In this document: positions 8,029-16,462 of the stretch, piece after piece | How positions within the stretch are numbered: position 1 is the stretch's first letter | Layout of the letters: each line of letters begins with the position of its first letter | Assembly (NCBI RefSeq): GCF_022803015.1 | Contig: NZ_JAFKON010000008.1 | Span: 1-64,000 of the forward strand | Length of the DNA: 64,000 nt | Source of the DNA: Arthrobacter humicola | Lineage (GTDB): Bacteria > Actinomycetota > Actinomycetes > Actinomycetales > Micrococcaceae | Reading direction: 5' to 3' | The notes under the pieces: model-generated | Database searches by the model: none | What the model was told of the DNA's origin: nothing | What the model saw: only the letters and a program-made list of their open reading frames with translations | Made by a program: the position numbers and the translations under genes

Positions 8029-8994
8029 ATGGGGTCCATGACCGCGGGCCGCCGCCGGCTGTTGGTGATCGCGGCCGTGGTGGTTGCGCTGTTTCTGGCC
8101 GCCGGTGCCGCGGTCGTGCTGCTTCAGGGGGCGCCGACTGCGTCACCGCCCCCATCTGCGCCCGTCACCGCACCGGTATCCGGACCCGTCAGCGCAAGTG
8201 CCTCCGGGACCGCGCCCCCTGCCTCCCCGTCCCCTGAACCGACCTCGGCATCGCCGGCTCCGAATACCAGCGGACCAGTTCCGGCCGAGCCGGGTCCCGT
8301 CCCCCCGCCGACCCGGGCACCGACGGCTCCCGCTACCGTGCCCCCCGCGGCGCGGTTCCCCGCCGCGCTCGCCGGCCACGACGTCGAGAGCATCCCGGGC
8401 GCCGGAACCGTAGTGGCCCTGACCTTCGACGCCGGCGCCAACGCTGCCGGACTGCCGAGCATCCTGCAGAGTCTTGCCGCCGCGGACGTGCGGGCCACGT
8501 TCTTCCTTACCGGCAGCTGGGCTGCCGCGAACCCCGGAGGAGTGGCGGCGATCGTTGCCGGTGGGCACCGGGTGGGCAACCATTCCATGACGCATCCGGC
8601 ATTCACCGGGCTGCCCGACGTCGGCATCAGGGACCAGGTCCGGTCGGCCGAAGAGGCCATCCGGGCGGCCGGGGCTGACCCGCGGCCGCTCTTCCGGTTT
8701 CCCTTCGGCGACCGCGACGCCAGGACCATCGCCACCGTCAACAACCTCGGCTACCTTCCGGTGCGCTGGAGCGTCGACACCCTGGGCTGGAAAGGCACCA
8801 GCAGCGGAGTGACGGCGCAGGTCGTGGCGGACCGCGTCCTGGCGGGCCTGCAGCCGGGGGAAATTGTCCTGATGCACATCGGCTCCAACCCCGACGACGG
8901 CACCACCCTGGACGCCGCTGCCCTGCCCCAGGTCATCAGCCGCATCCGCCAGGCCGGCTATGGCTTCACCACCCTCGATGCGCTCCTGGGCTGA
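8029..8994 (+). CDS. Membrane-anchored polysaccharide deacetylase (NodB domain)
   Basis: Extracellular carbohydrate esterase family 4 protein, 321 residues. Residues ~9-33 form a signal anchor after an RRR patch. A Pro/Thr/Ala/Ser-rich wall-spanning linker covers ~35-110 and the NodB domain starts near 125. The metal ligands His185 and His189 are in HSMTHP. The first catalytic motif reads TFDAG (Asp134, Ala135) rather than TFDDG, a variant common in actinobacteria. RFPFG and the C-terminal LMHIGS are also present. Likely substrates are N-acetylated wall glycans or peptidoglycan. The ATG at 8029 is preceded by AAGGTGAAGC. It is monocistronic; the 172 bp after it hold no gene I recognise. Confidence 0.88.
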   Translation: MGSMTAGRRRLLVIAAVVVALFLAAGAAVVLLQGAPTASPPPSAPVTAPVSGPVSASASGTAPPASPSPEPTSASPAPNTSGPVPAEPGPVPPPTRAPTAPATVPPAARFPAALAGHDVESIPGAGTVVALTFDAGANAAGLPSILQSLAAADVRATFFLTGSWAAANPGGVAAIVAGGHRVGNHSMTHPAFTGLPDVGIRDQVRSAEEAIRAAGADPRPLFRFPFGDRDARTIATVNNLGYLPVRWSVDTLGWKGTSSGVTAQVVADRVLAGLQPGEIVLMHIGSNPDDGTTLDAAALPQVISRIRQAGYGFTTLDALLG

Positions 8995-9166
8995 GCGCAG
9001 CCGGGCCCAACGCCACTGTCGCGCGGCTCCGGTGCTGGTGCGGGTGGGCGTCGAGAAGGTGCTGCTCCGGGCGGGCCAGGAGCACGAGTTCCGCCGGGAC
9101 GCCCGGCTGACGCGCCGAAGCGTTTCCCCGGCGTCGGTGCGGTGACTTGCTTGCGGTGGTTCCGGG

Positions 9167-10174
9167 CTATGTCGCGTCCATGTGCAGCACGGCTGCTCCG
9201 GTGATCCGGTCCTCCGCCAGGTCCCGCAGGGCCCGGTCCGCGGCCTCGAACGGGTACGCCACAGTGGTCGGGCGGAGCGGGATCTCGGCGGCAATCCGGA
9301 AGAACTCCTCGCCGTCGGCCCTGGTGTTGGCTGTGACGCTGCGCAACTGGCGCTCTTCGAAGAGCTCGTCGGCGTAGTGCAGCGACGGTATATCGCTCAG
9401 GTGGATGCCCGCGACGGCGAGCGTCCCGCCGCGGTCCAGGGCCCGGAGCGCAACCGGAACCAGCCCGCCCGCGGGGGCGAAGAGGATCGCGGCATCCAGG
9501 GGATCGGGCGGTTGTTCCTCGGCCCCGCCCGCGAATGTCGCGCCCAGGTCCAGGGCCAGCGCGCGAGCCTGCGCGGACCGGGTCATGACGTACACGCGCG
9601 CACCCCGGTAAAGGGCGATTTGGGCCGCCAGATGCGCGGAGCCGCCGAACCCATAGATGCCCAGCCGTCCGCCGATCGGCAGTTCGGCCCGGGTCAGGGC
9701 CCGGTAGCCGATGATGCCTGCACACAGGAGCGGCGCAGCCTCCTCGTCGCTGAACGTCTCCGGGATCCGGTAGGCGAAGTTCTCCGCCGCGGTGATGAGT
9801 TCGGCGTACCCGCCGTCGCGGTCCCAGCCGGTAAACGTGGGGGACAGGCAGAGGTTTTCCTGGCCGCGCAGGCAGAACCGGCAGGCGCCACAGGTGCCGC
9901 CCAGCCAGGCCACGCCCACCCGTTCGCCGATGCCGAACCTGGCTGCCCCCGGTCCCTGCCCGATCACCTCACCCACTACCTCATGGCCCGGGATGACCCC
10001 GGCGTGCCGCGGCGTGAGGTCGCCCTCGGCCAGGTGCAAGTCCGTGCGGCACACACCGCAGACCCGCACTTTCAGCAGGACTTCGCCGCGTCCCGGCACA
10101 GGATCCGGGCGGTCGGCGGCAACGAGGGGGCCGCTGGACATGGGCCCGGGAAGTCCAACTTGCCATGCTCGCAC
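9167..10174 (-). CDS. Zinc-dependent alcohol dehydrogenase
   Basis: Medium-chain dehydrogenase, 335 residues, cytoplasmic. Catalytic zinc ligands are Cys42 (CGVCRTDLH) and the His of GHEVVG (~64). Four structural-zinc cysteines lie at ~95, 98, 101 and 109 ([15 protein letters not shown]). The Rossmann motif is [16 protein letters not shown]. It belongs to the zinc-binding ADH group found in actinobacterial hypoxia regulons. The GTG start is preceded on the minus strand by AAGGAGG. It lies 54 bp downstream of the universal stress gene on the same strand, so probably one operon under the 11224 box. The physiological alcohol or aldehyde is unknown. Confidence 0.88.
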   Translation of the reverse strand: MRAWQVGLPGPMSSGPLVAADRPDPVPGRGEVLLKVRVCGVCRTDLHLAEGDLTPRHAGVIPGHEVVGEVIGQGPGAARFGIGERVGVAWLGGTCGACRFCLRGQENLCLSPTFTGWDRDGGYAELITAAENFAYRIPETFSDEEAAPLLCAGIIGYRALTRAELPIGGRLGIYGFGGSAHLAAQIALYRGARVYVMTRSAQARALALDLGATFAGGAEEQPPDPLDAAILFAPAGGLVPVALRALDRGGTLAVAGIHLSDIPSLHYADELFEERQLRSVTANTRADGEEFFRIAAEIPLRPTTVAYPFEAADRALRDLAEDRITGAAVLHMDAT

Positions 10175-10228
10175 CGCGGCCTCCTTCTTGCAGCGTCTGC
10201 AGGTCCGAATCGGTTGCGCTCGCGGCGG

Positions 10229-11140
10229 CTAGCGGGTGACCAGCACGTTGCAGCGCGCCTTGTGCAGCACGGCGGAGACCGTGTTGCCGGCTCCGGCCGC
10301 AGGGTTGTGGGTCCCGAGCACCAGCACGTCGGCGTCGTCCGCGGCGTCGAGGAGCTCCCGGGCCGCATGGCCCTCACGCAGGGCGCCGGCAACCTCCAGC
10401 CCGGGCGCCATCCCGCGGGCCTCGTCGATGGCGCGCTCGAGCAGCTCCTGGCCGTGGAGCAGGGCATGGCGGCCGTGCTCTTCCCGTGCCCCGCCGCGCA
10501 ATGGATCGACGTGGACGAGGTGCAGCGGGGCGCCGAGGACTTTGGCCAACCGGATGGCCTCGGCCACCGTGGCGGGGCTGCGGGGCGAGGCGTCGACTCC
10601 CACCACGACGGGGTGGGCCCGGCGGCGCGGGCGCCGGATTATCATCACCGGGCAGGGTGCCGAGCCGGCCAGATCGATGCAGACCGAGCCGGCCACCTGG
10701 CCCAGGACGGCGCCGAGGCCCCGGCTGCCCACTACCAGCAGGCGTGCGTCCCGGGAGGCGTCGCGCAGCACGGGCGCCGGGAGCCCGGCCTCCATGACGC
10801 CGTCGACGGCGGGGCCGGGACGTTCCGGCTGTTGCCCGGTGACGGCGCGCTCGGCCCCCAGCGGTGCGCCAGCGGCCGCATCGCGGGCGGCGCGGCGTGC
10901 CAGCTCGATGCCCTCGGCGAGGACGGCTTCCGCGGAATGCCGCAGCCCGCTGCCGGCCACGCCCTTGACAGGGCCCAGGTTCTTGGTGAAAACCGGCCAC
11001 ACCCAGGCATGGATCACCAGGAGGTCCAGCCCGGCCGCGGCCGCGTATTCGGCCGCCCAGCGAACGGCGAGTTGAGCGGCCCCGGACCCGCCGTAGCCGA
11101 CCGCCACGGTGCCGCCCTGCTGCCCTGTGGGTGCCGACAT
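10229..11140 (-). CDS. Tandem-domain universal stress protein
   Basis: 303-residue cytoplasmic protein with two UspA domains, ~9-150 and ~155-303. Each ends with a nucleotide-loop-like segment: GSRGLGAVLGQVAGSV in the first, which fits the G-2X-G-9X-G pattern of ATP-binding Usp proteins, and a degenerate GTHNPAAGAGNTVSAVL in the second. Tandem USPs of this type are DosR-regulated in mycobacteria. The ATG has a GGGAGGA ribosome-binding site. It leads a two-gene operon with the alcohol dehydrogenase, with a DosR-like palindrome 84-97 bp upstream. Role inferred: ATP-dependent stress or dormancy regulation. Confidence 0.9.
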   Translation of the reverse strand: MSAPTGQQGGTVAVGYGGSGAAQLAVRWAAEYAAAAGLDLLVIHAWVWPVFTKNLGPVKGVAGSGLRHSAEAVLAEGIELARRAARDAAAGAPLGAERAVTGQQPERPGPAVDGVMEAGLPAPVLRDASRDARLLVVGSRGLGAVLGQVAGSVCIDLAGSAPCPVMIIRRPRRRAHPVVVGVDASPRSPATVAEAIRLAKVLGAPLHLVHVDPLRGGAREEHGRHALLHGQELLERAIDEARGMAPGLEVAGALREGHAARELLDAADDADVLVLGTHNPAAGAGNTVSAVLHKARCNVLVTR

Positions 11141-11223
11141 TTTTCCTCCCGGCTCGTCGGACGCACCCCTTCGCCCGGCACTATGTGCAGCCCCAGTAGA
11201 ACCCTGCGGCCCGGGAATGGGTA

Positions 11224-11237
11224 GGGGCTTTGGTCCC
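11224..11237. promoter_or_regulatory. DosR/DevR-like box between usp and spermidine-synthase-like gene
   Basis: GGGGCTTTGGTCCC is an imperfect palindrome, identical in 13 of 14 positions to the reverse complement of the box before ppsA (2222-2235). It lies 84 bp from the USP start and 81 bp from the divergent gene at 11318, so it could serve either or both. Confidence 0.5.
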
Positions 11238-11317
11238 GCGGGCTGGCCGCGTACGGGGCCGCGTCCGGGGCCGCCGGTGAACTAGGGTTGAAACATGCAC
11301 AATGCGGGGGATAGCTG

Positions 11318-12301
11318 ATGGCCAAGCGGGGCAAAGGGCGGGGCGCCCAAACCGCCGGGCCGGGTGTGGTGGAAGTGCCCAAGGGTTCCCGCCCGGCCGG
11401 TCCTTTGGCCGGGGTGTACTACATCGATACCGGGGACTGCGAGCTGATCCCGGACCAGGACAATTCCACCGGCTGGCTCCTGCGCATCAACGGCGTCATG
11501 AGCTCGCACATTGACCTCGCGGACCCGTTGTTCCTCGACTTCGAGTACATGCGCTGGATGGCAGCCCTGGTGGAGTCGCGCTGGCCGCGGGAGCCTGGGC
11601 CCAAGCTGCGCGCCCTGCACCTTGGCGGGGGAGCATGCTCACTGGCGCGCTATTTCCACGCCGCCTACCCGGACGCCCGCCAGGTGGTGGTGGAGCTGGA
11701 CGGCAAGCTCGCCGACTACGTCCGGGGCTGGTTCGACCTGCCCAAAGCGCCGTTGCTGCGCCTGCGCGTGGGAGAGGCCCGCGAGGTCACCGAGAGCCTG
11801 ACCCCGCAGACCCGGGACCTGATCATCCGCGACGTCTTCGCCGGCTCGCTGACCCCGCGGCCGCTGACCACCCGGGAATTCATCGAGCACGCCAAGCGCG
11901 TCCTGGCCCCCGGCGGGATATATGTAGTCAACTCCGGCGACGCCCCGGACCTCAAGAATGCCCGCGAGGACGCCGCGACCATCGCCGACGCCTTTGCCTA
12001 CACCGTGATCATCGCGGATCCGGCCATGCTGAAGGGCCGGCGCTTCGGCAACATGGTCATGGCCGGCAGCGATGTCCCGTTCGACGACGACCCCGGCCTC
12101 GCGCGGCGCCTGCTCGGCGGTGCGGTGCCGGCCCACATCTGGAACGACGAAAAGGTGCGGGCGTTCGCGGCCGGCGCCGCCGTCCGGCATGACCCGAAGT
12201 CGCCCGTGCTCGCTGAGCCGGCCGCGGAACCGCCCGTTCCCGCTCAGCCGCCCGCCGAGCCCCCGGCTGGGCCCCGCGCAGGGACGCCGACTGCTCCGTA
12301 G
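11318..12301 (+). CDS. Spermidine-synthase-like protein
   Basis: 327 residues with a class I methyltransferase-like fold of the polyamine synthase family: LHLGGGACSLARYF (nucleotide loop, ~101), VVVELDGKLADYVRGWFDLP, and LIIRDVFAGSLTPRPLTTREF. Actinobacterial proteins like this are usually annotated spermidine synthase, but conserved polyamine-site residues are not obvious and the true reaction is uncertain. The C-terminal ~30 residues are a Pro/Ala-rich tail. It is transcribed away from the USP operon, and its 3' end shares a hairpin with the convergent LysR gene. Confidence 0.75.
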   Translation: MAKRGKGRGAQTAGPGVVEVPKGSRPAGPLAGVYYIDTGDCELIPDQDNSTGWLLRINGVMSSHIDLADPLFLDFEYMRWMAALVESRWPREPGPKLRALHLGGGACSLARYFHAAYPDARQVVVELDGKLADYVRGWFDLPKAPLLRLRVGEAREVTESLTPQTRDLIIRDVFAGSLTPRPLTTREFIEHAKRVLAPGGIYVVNSGDAPDLKNAREDAATIADAFAYTVIIADPAMLKGRRFGNMVMAGSDVPFDDDPGLARRLLGGAVPAHIWNDEKVRAFAAGAAVRHDPKSPVLAEPAAEPPVPAQPPAEPPAGPRAGTPTAP

Positions 12302-12339
12302 CGGCCCTTTTGCGGCACGATAGAGGCGGCTACGGAGCA
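12292..12339. terminator. Bidirectional hairpin spanning both convergent stop codons
   Basis: TGCTCCGTAGC (12292-12302) and GCTACGGAGCA (12329-12339) form a perfect 11-bp stem around a 26-nt loop containing CCCTTTTGC. Each arm contains the TAG stop of one of the two converging genes, so both coding regions end GCT CCG TAG. Probably a shared terminator, though without a long T tract. Confidence 0.6.
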
Positions 12340-13247
12340 ATCGATGGGGCTGCTCCCCGGCCCAGCAGGGCATCGCGGTGCGCCGCGGTCTGCTCCCGCA
12401 GCGCCTGCACGAGCGCGGCCACTGCCGGCCGGCGCATCGAATCGGGCCGGAGCACCATCCAGTAGGGCAGCAGCTCCGCGAATTCTTCCGGCAGGAGCCG
12501 GACGAGGTCCGGGTGCAGGTCGGCCGCGAAACAGGGCAGGAACCCAATCCCGGCGCCGGCCCGGGTGGCCTCCACGTGGACGAAGACGTTGGTGGAGCTC
12601 AGCCCGTCCCGCATGGTGGGCACCAGCCGCCGCGGGGCGTCCAGATCGTCCACCTGCAGCATCGAATCGACGAAGTAGACCAGTGAGTGGGCCGTCAGCT
12701 CCTCCACGGTGGCCGGGGTGCCGTACTCGGCGAGGTAGCCGCGGGAGGCGTACATTCCCAGCATGTACTCGCCGAGCCGCGCGGCCTCTGCCCGGTGCAC
12801 CTGCGGCTCGCCGACCACCACCTCGATGTCCAGGCCGGACCGCTGCTGGAGCGCCCGGCGCGTCACGGTGATGATCTCGACGCTGAGGCCGGGATGGTTG
12901 CGGCGGAGCCGGGCCACGGCCGGGGCGGCGATGTAGGCGCTGAATCCATCCGTCGCGGTCATCCGTACGACGCCGGTGATGGGGTCCGGGGTGTGCCCGG
13001 GCTGCTCCAGGGTGCGCACGGCACTCTCGACCTGCTCGGCCACCCGAACGGCCTCGGTACCGAGTTCGGTGAGCTCCCAGCCTCCCGAGGCGCGCGAGAG
13101 CACGCGGCCACCCAGCGCCTTCTCCAGCGCCGCGATCCGGCGGGAAACGGTGGTGTGGTTCAGTCCGAGCGTTTGTGCCGCCGTCGTGAATTTAGCCGAA
13201 CGGGAGACCGCGAGCAGGACCAGCAGGTCATCGGGATTGGCGTTCAT
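12330..13247 (-). CDS. LysR-family regulator of the adjacent MHS transporter/dehydrogenase pair
   Basis: 305 residues from the ATG at 13247. The N-terminal winged helix (LLVLLAVSRSAKFTTAAQTLGLNHTTVSRRIAALEKALGGRVLSR) is a LysR DNA-binding domain, followed by a periplasmic-binding-like effector domain. It is divergent from the transporter at 13379, the usual LysR layout, so that operon is the probable target. An in-frame ATG at 13265 would add MCRIAD; neither start has a strong ribosome-binding site. The effector may be a hydroxy acid, by context only. Confidence 0.82.
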   Translation of the reverse strand: MNANPDDLLVLLAVSRSAKFTTAAQTLGLNHTTVSRRIAALEKALGGRVLSRASGGWELTELGTEAVRVAEQVESAVRTLEQPGHTPDPITGVVRMTATDGFSAYIAAPAVARLRRNHPGLSVEIITVTRRALQQRSGLDIEVVVGEPQVHRAEAARLGEYMLGMYASRGYLAEYGTPATVEELTAHSLVYFVDSMLQVDDLDAPRRLVPTMRDGLSSTNVFVHVEATRAGAGIGFLPCFAADLHPDLVRLLPEEFAELLPYWMVLRPDSMRRPAVAALVQALREQTAAHRDALLGRGAAPSIAP

Positions 13248-13250
13248 ATC

Positions 13251-13314
13251 TGCAATTCTGCACATAGCGGGTGCTGGTTTGGCCATTGAATCGCCGTGGA
13301 TGTGCGGCAATACT
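13251..13314 (+). promoter_or_regulatory. LysR site and promoter for the MHS transporter
   Basis: TGCAATTCTGCA (13251-13262) pairs TGCA with TGCA across 4 bp, matching the T-N11-A style of LysR sites. It is followed by a promoter-like TTGAAT (13286-13291), a 17-bp spacer, and AATACT (13309-13314). This would start transcription about 60 bp before the ATG at 13379. The site abuts the LysR start, allowing autorepression. Confidence 0.5.
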
Positions 13315-13378
13315 CAATGAAGCCATTTCAGTGCTGTGCGTCACAGCGCGTGTCACCGTGGACACTAAGGAGAATCAG

Positions 13379-14761
13379 ATGAGCGTAAACGAACGCTCTG
13401 CAACAACCGCCGCCGCACCCGCATCCAAGGGTTCCGGGCTCAAGAAAATCGTCGCCGCATCGATGGTGGGAACCGTCGTCGAGTGGTACGAATTCTTCCT
13501 CTACGCCACCGCCGCCACCCTGGTGTTCGGCAAGTACTTCTTCCCCGCCACGGGCAACGAACTGGACGGCATCATCCAGGCGTTCCTGACCTACGCCGTC
13601 GGTTTCGTGGCCCGACCCCTGGGCGGCATTGTCTTCGGCCAGATCGGCGACAAGCTCGGCCGCAAGCCCACCCTGCAGCTCACCATCATCATCATCGGTG
13701 TCTCCACCTTCCTGATGGGCTGCCTCCCGGGCTTCGCCACCCTCGGCTACCTGGCGCCGGCGCTGCTGGTCCTCCTGCGCTTCATCCAGGGCTTCGCTCT
13801 CGGCGGCGAATGGGGCGGCGCAGTCCTGCTCGTCGCCGAGCACAGCCCCAACAAGTCCCGTGGCTTCTGGTCCAGCTGGCCCCAGGCCGCCGTTCCCGTG
13901 GGCAACCTGCTGGCCACCCTGGTCCTGTTCATCATGTCCAACGTGCTCAGCTCCGCCGACTTCCTCAGCTGGGGCTGGCGGGTGGCGTTCTGGCTTTCCG
14001 CCGTGATCGTGTTCGTCGGTTACTACATCCGCACCCACGTCTCCGAATCGCCCATCTTCCTCGAGGCCAAGGCCCAGCTGGAAGAGGATCAGTCCGCCAG
14101 CTACGGCGTCCGCGAAGTCATCCGCAAATACCCCAAGGGCATCCTGCAGGCCATGGGGCTCCGGTTCGCGGAAAACATCATGTACTACCTCGTGGTCAGC
14201 TTCGCGATCGTCTACCTGAAGTCCGTGCACAAGTACGACACCTCCTCGCTGCTGTTGGCCCTGCTGATCGCCCACGTCGTCCACTTCCTGGTCATCCCGC
14301 AGGTCGGGCGCCTCGTGGACAGCTGGGGCCGGAAGCCGGTCTACCTCATCGGTGCCGTCACAGGTGCCACCTGGCCGTTCTTCGCCTTCCCGATGTTCGA
14401 TACCCGCAACCCGGTGGTCATCGTCCTGGCCGTCACGATCGGCCTGTGCCTGCACGCCTTCATGTATGCCGGCCAGCCGGCCCTCATGTCGGAGCTGTTC
14501 CCGACCCGGATGCGCTACGCCGGGGTTTCCCTTGGCTCGCAGGTCACCTCGATCTTCGCCGGTTCGCTGGCGCCGCTCCTGGCCACCCAGTGGCTCAAGG
14601 ACACCGGCTCCTGGCTGCCTACCGCGATCTACCTGCTGGTCGCCTGCGCCATCACCACCGTCGCAGTGCTGACCCTGAAGGAAACCAAGGGCATCGCGTT
14701 GGAGGACGTGGACCGGGCCGACGCCGAACGCGAAGGCCTGCCCGTAGCAGCCACCCGCTGA
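13379..14761 (+). CDS. MFS metabolite:H+ symporter (MHS family)
   Basis: 460 residues, about 12 transmembrane helices. Family signatures include VVEWYEFFLYATAATLVFGKYFFP at the first helix, the loop motif GQIGDKLGRKP, and RFIQGFALGGEWGGAVLLVAEH, placing it with ProP/ShiA-type symporters of carboxylates, betaines or hydroxy acids. The ATG at 13379 follows AAGGAG. It precedes a 3-hydroxybutyrate-dehydrogenase-like gene and faces a LysR regulator, so uptake of a 3-hydroxy acid is a reasonable inference. A strong hairpin separates it from the dehydrogenase gene. Confidence 0.85.
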   Translation: MSVNERSATTAAAPASKGSGLKKIVAASMVGTVVEWYEFFLYATAATLVFGKYFFPATGNELDGIIQAFLTYAVGFVARPLGGIVFGQIGDKLGRKPTLQLTIIIIGVSTFLMGCLPGFATLGYLAPALLVLLRFIQGFALGGEWGGAVLLVAEHSPNKSRGFWSSWPQAAVPVGNLLATLVLFIMSNVLSSADFLSWGWRVAFWLSAVIVFVGYYIRTHVSESPIFLEAKAQLEEDQSASYGVREVIRKYPKGILQAMGLRFAENIMYYLVVSFAIVYLKSVHKYDTSSLLLALLIAHVVHFLVIPQVGRLVDSWGRKPVYLIGAVTGATWPFFAFPMFDTRNPVVIVLAVTIGLCLHAFMYAGQPALMSELFPTRMRYAGVSLGSQVTSIFAGSLAPLLATQWLKDTGSWLPTAIYLLVACAITTVAVLTLKETKGIALEDVDRADAEREGLPVAATR

Positions 14762-14776
14762 GCTGCTTGAGTTTTG

Positions 14777-14821
14777 GGCCGGCTCCAGCCACGCTGGAGC
14801 CGGCCGCCTCATCGAATTTTT
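14777..14821 (+). terminator. Strong hairpin between transporter and dehydrogenase genes
   Basis: GGCCGGCTCCAGC (14777-14789) and GCTGGAGCCGGCC (14793-14805) make a perfect 13-bp stem with a 3-nt loop, followed after ten bases by a T-run ending at 14821. It lies 16 bp after the transporter stop and 19 bp before the next ATG, so it should reduce or end read-through between two functionally linked genes. Confidence 0.8.
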
Positions 14822-14839
14822 GACACGGAAGGCTGAGTT

Positions 14840-15589
14840 ATGGAAAACACGCTGAACGGACGCAAGGCCCTGGTCACCGGCGGCGCCGGCGGGATCGGCG
14901 CGGCGAGCGTCCGGGCCCTGGCTGCACGCGGGGCCAAAGTGGTGATCGCGGATATGGACGAGGCCGCAGCCGCCGCGCTCGCCGACGAGGTCGGCGGCAG
15001 CGCGTGGGCCGTCAACCTGCTCGACGTGGAATCCCTCCAGACGCTCAGCCTGGACTGCGACATCCTGGTGAACAACGCCGGAATCCAGCGCATCAGCCCC
15101 ATCGAGGAGTTCGATCCGGCCGACTTCCGCCGCATCATCACCCTCATGCTGGAGGCCCCGTTCCTGCTGATCCGGGCCGCGTTGCCGCACATGTACGCCA
15201 ACAACTTCGGCCGCATCATCAACCTGTCCTCCGTGCACGGGCTCCGGGCTTCGCCGTTCAAGAGCGCCTACGTCTCGGCCAAGCACGGGCTCGAGGGCCT
15301 GAGCAAGGTAACGGCCCTCGAAGGCGGGGCGCACGGGGTCACCTCCAACTGCATCAACCCCGGCTACGTCCGCACGCCCCTGGTTGAATCGCAGATCGCG
15401 GACCAGGCCAAGGTTCACGGCATCCCGGAGTCCGAGGTGCTCGCCAAGATCATGCTGACCGAATCAGCGGTCAAGCGGCTCGTGGAGCCCGAGGAAGTGG
15501 CGTCCCTGGTGGCGTGGCTGGCATCCGACGACGCCGGCATGGTCACCGGCGCCAGCTACACGATGGACGGCGGCTGGTCCGCGCGGTAG
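14840..15589 (+). CDS. 3-hydroxybutyrate dehydrogenase-like SDR
   Basis: Classical short-chain dehydrogenase, 249 residues. Visible are the TGGAGGIGAAS cofactor loop, NNAGIQ, catalytic Ser in INLSSVHGL, and the YVSAKHG (Tyr-X3-Lys) motif. Segments IQRISPIEEF, VHGLRASPFKSAYVSAKHGLEGLSK and the CINPGYVRTPLVE run match D-3-hydroxybutyrate dehydrogenases closely. It interconverts 3-hydroxybutyrate and acetoacetate with NAD. Its position behind the MHS symporter and LysR gene suggests an uptake-plus-oxidation unit. The ATG is preceded by GGAAGG. The 173 bp after it hold no gene I recognise. Confidence 0.83.
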   Translation: MENTLNGRKALVTGGAGGIGAASVRALAARGAKVVIADMDEAAAAALADEVGGSAWAVNLLDVESLQTLSLDCDILVNNAGIQRISPIEEFDPADFRRIITLMLEAPFLLIRAALPHMYANNFGRIINLSSVHGLRASPFKSAYVSAKHGLEGLSKVTALEGGAHGVTSNCINPGYVRTPLVESQIADQAKVHGIPESEVLAKIMLTESAVKRLVEPEEVASLVAWLASDDAGMVTGASYTMDGGWSAR

Positions 15590-15762
15590 CCCGGGCCGGG
15601 CTGCCGTGCGGGCGGCACGGACGTGTTCCGCGTGCTCGCTCGTTCCTCCCCGCCGTCTCCCTGGCCTCGCAAGCTCGGCCAAGGAACCCGGACGGCGTGG
15701 GCCCTGCTTGGACGCACATGCCCGCCGCCGCCCGCTTCCATCTGCTGGGCGACAGGAATCCG

Positions 15763-16398
15763 CTAGTTCTTGTTGCCCACGAGCGCCAGGGTGCCGCCCA
15801 GCCCGATCATCATCACGCCACCGGTGGTGCTGAGAGCGGCGATCCGCCGGGGGGAGCGCGCAAACCAGTGCCGGGCCGTCCCGGCCGCGAGGGACCACGT
15901 GCTGTCCGAGACCAGGGAAATGAGCAGGAAGACCGCACCCAAGGCGGCGAGCTGCACGGGAATCGCTCCGGCCGAGTAGTCCACGAACTGGGGAAGCACG
16001 GCCACGAAAAATACAATCGACTTGGGGTTGGTCGCGCCGACGATGAAGCCCTCCCGGAGCACGCGGGCGGTCGAGGCCGGGTTCGAGGACGACGCCGTCG
16101 CCGCGCCGCCGCCGCGGTGCCGGATCGCCTGGATCCCGAGGTAGACCAGATAGGCGGCGCCGGCGAATTTCACCACGCTGAACAGCAGCAGGGATTGGGC
16201 CAGCACCACGCCGACGCCCAGGGCCACGGCGGCGATCTGCACCACCTCTCCGGCCGCGTTTCCCAGGACGCTCAACAGCCCGCCCCTGCGTCCCAGGGCC
16301 AGCGTCCGTCCGATCACGAACAGCACGCTGGGCCCCGGGATGGCGATGAGCACGAGGGCGGCAAGGGCAAAGGCCAAGAGGTTGGTGGCAGGGACCAT
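15763..16398 (-). CDS. LysE/RhtB-family amino-acid exporter
   Basis: 211 residues, about six transmembrane helices. The family signature IPGPSVLFVIGRTLALGRRGGLLSVLGNAAGE is at the N-terminus and GATNPKSIVFFVAVLPQFVD in the middle. RhtB-type exporters efflux amino acids such as homoserine, threonine or leucine; the substrate is not predictable. It lies 65 bp downstream of the amino-acid permease on the same strand, so co-transcription is possible. Confidence 0.85.
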   Translation of the reverse strand: MVPATNLLAFALAALVLIAIPGPSVLFVIGRTLALGRRGGLLSVLGNAAGEVVQIAAVALGVGVVLAQSLLLFSVVKFAGAAYLVYLGIQAIRHRGGGAATASSSNPASTARVLREGFIVGATNPKSIVFFVAVLPQFVDYSAGAIPVQLAALGAVFLLISLVSDSTWSLAAGTARHWFARSPRRIAALSTTGGVMMIGLGGTLALVGNKN

Positions 16399-16462
16399 GC
16401 CTGATCTTAACCCCGTGGGGGCACCCCCGGGAGCGTCTTAATCCCTTGGGGGCGAGGCACTA

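Noticed and set aside
13328..15418. Long minus-strand open frame opposite the MHS transporter and dehydrogenase
   Set aside because: Composition and lack of any motif mark it as a shadow of the two real genes.
16407..16462. Strong terminator between the permease and LysE genes
   Set aside because: Only short GGGGG/CCCCC pairing with a tiny loop; not convincing.
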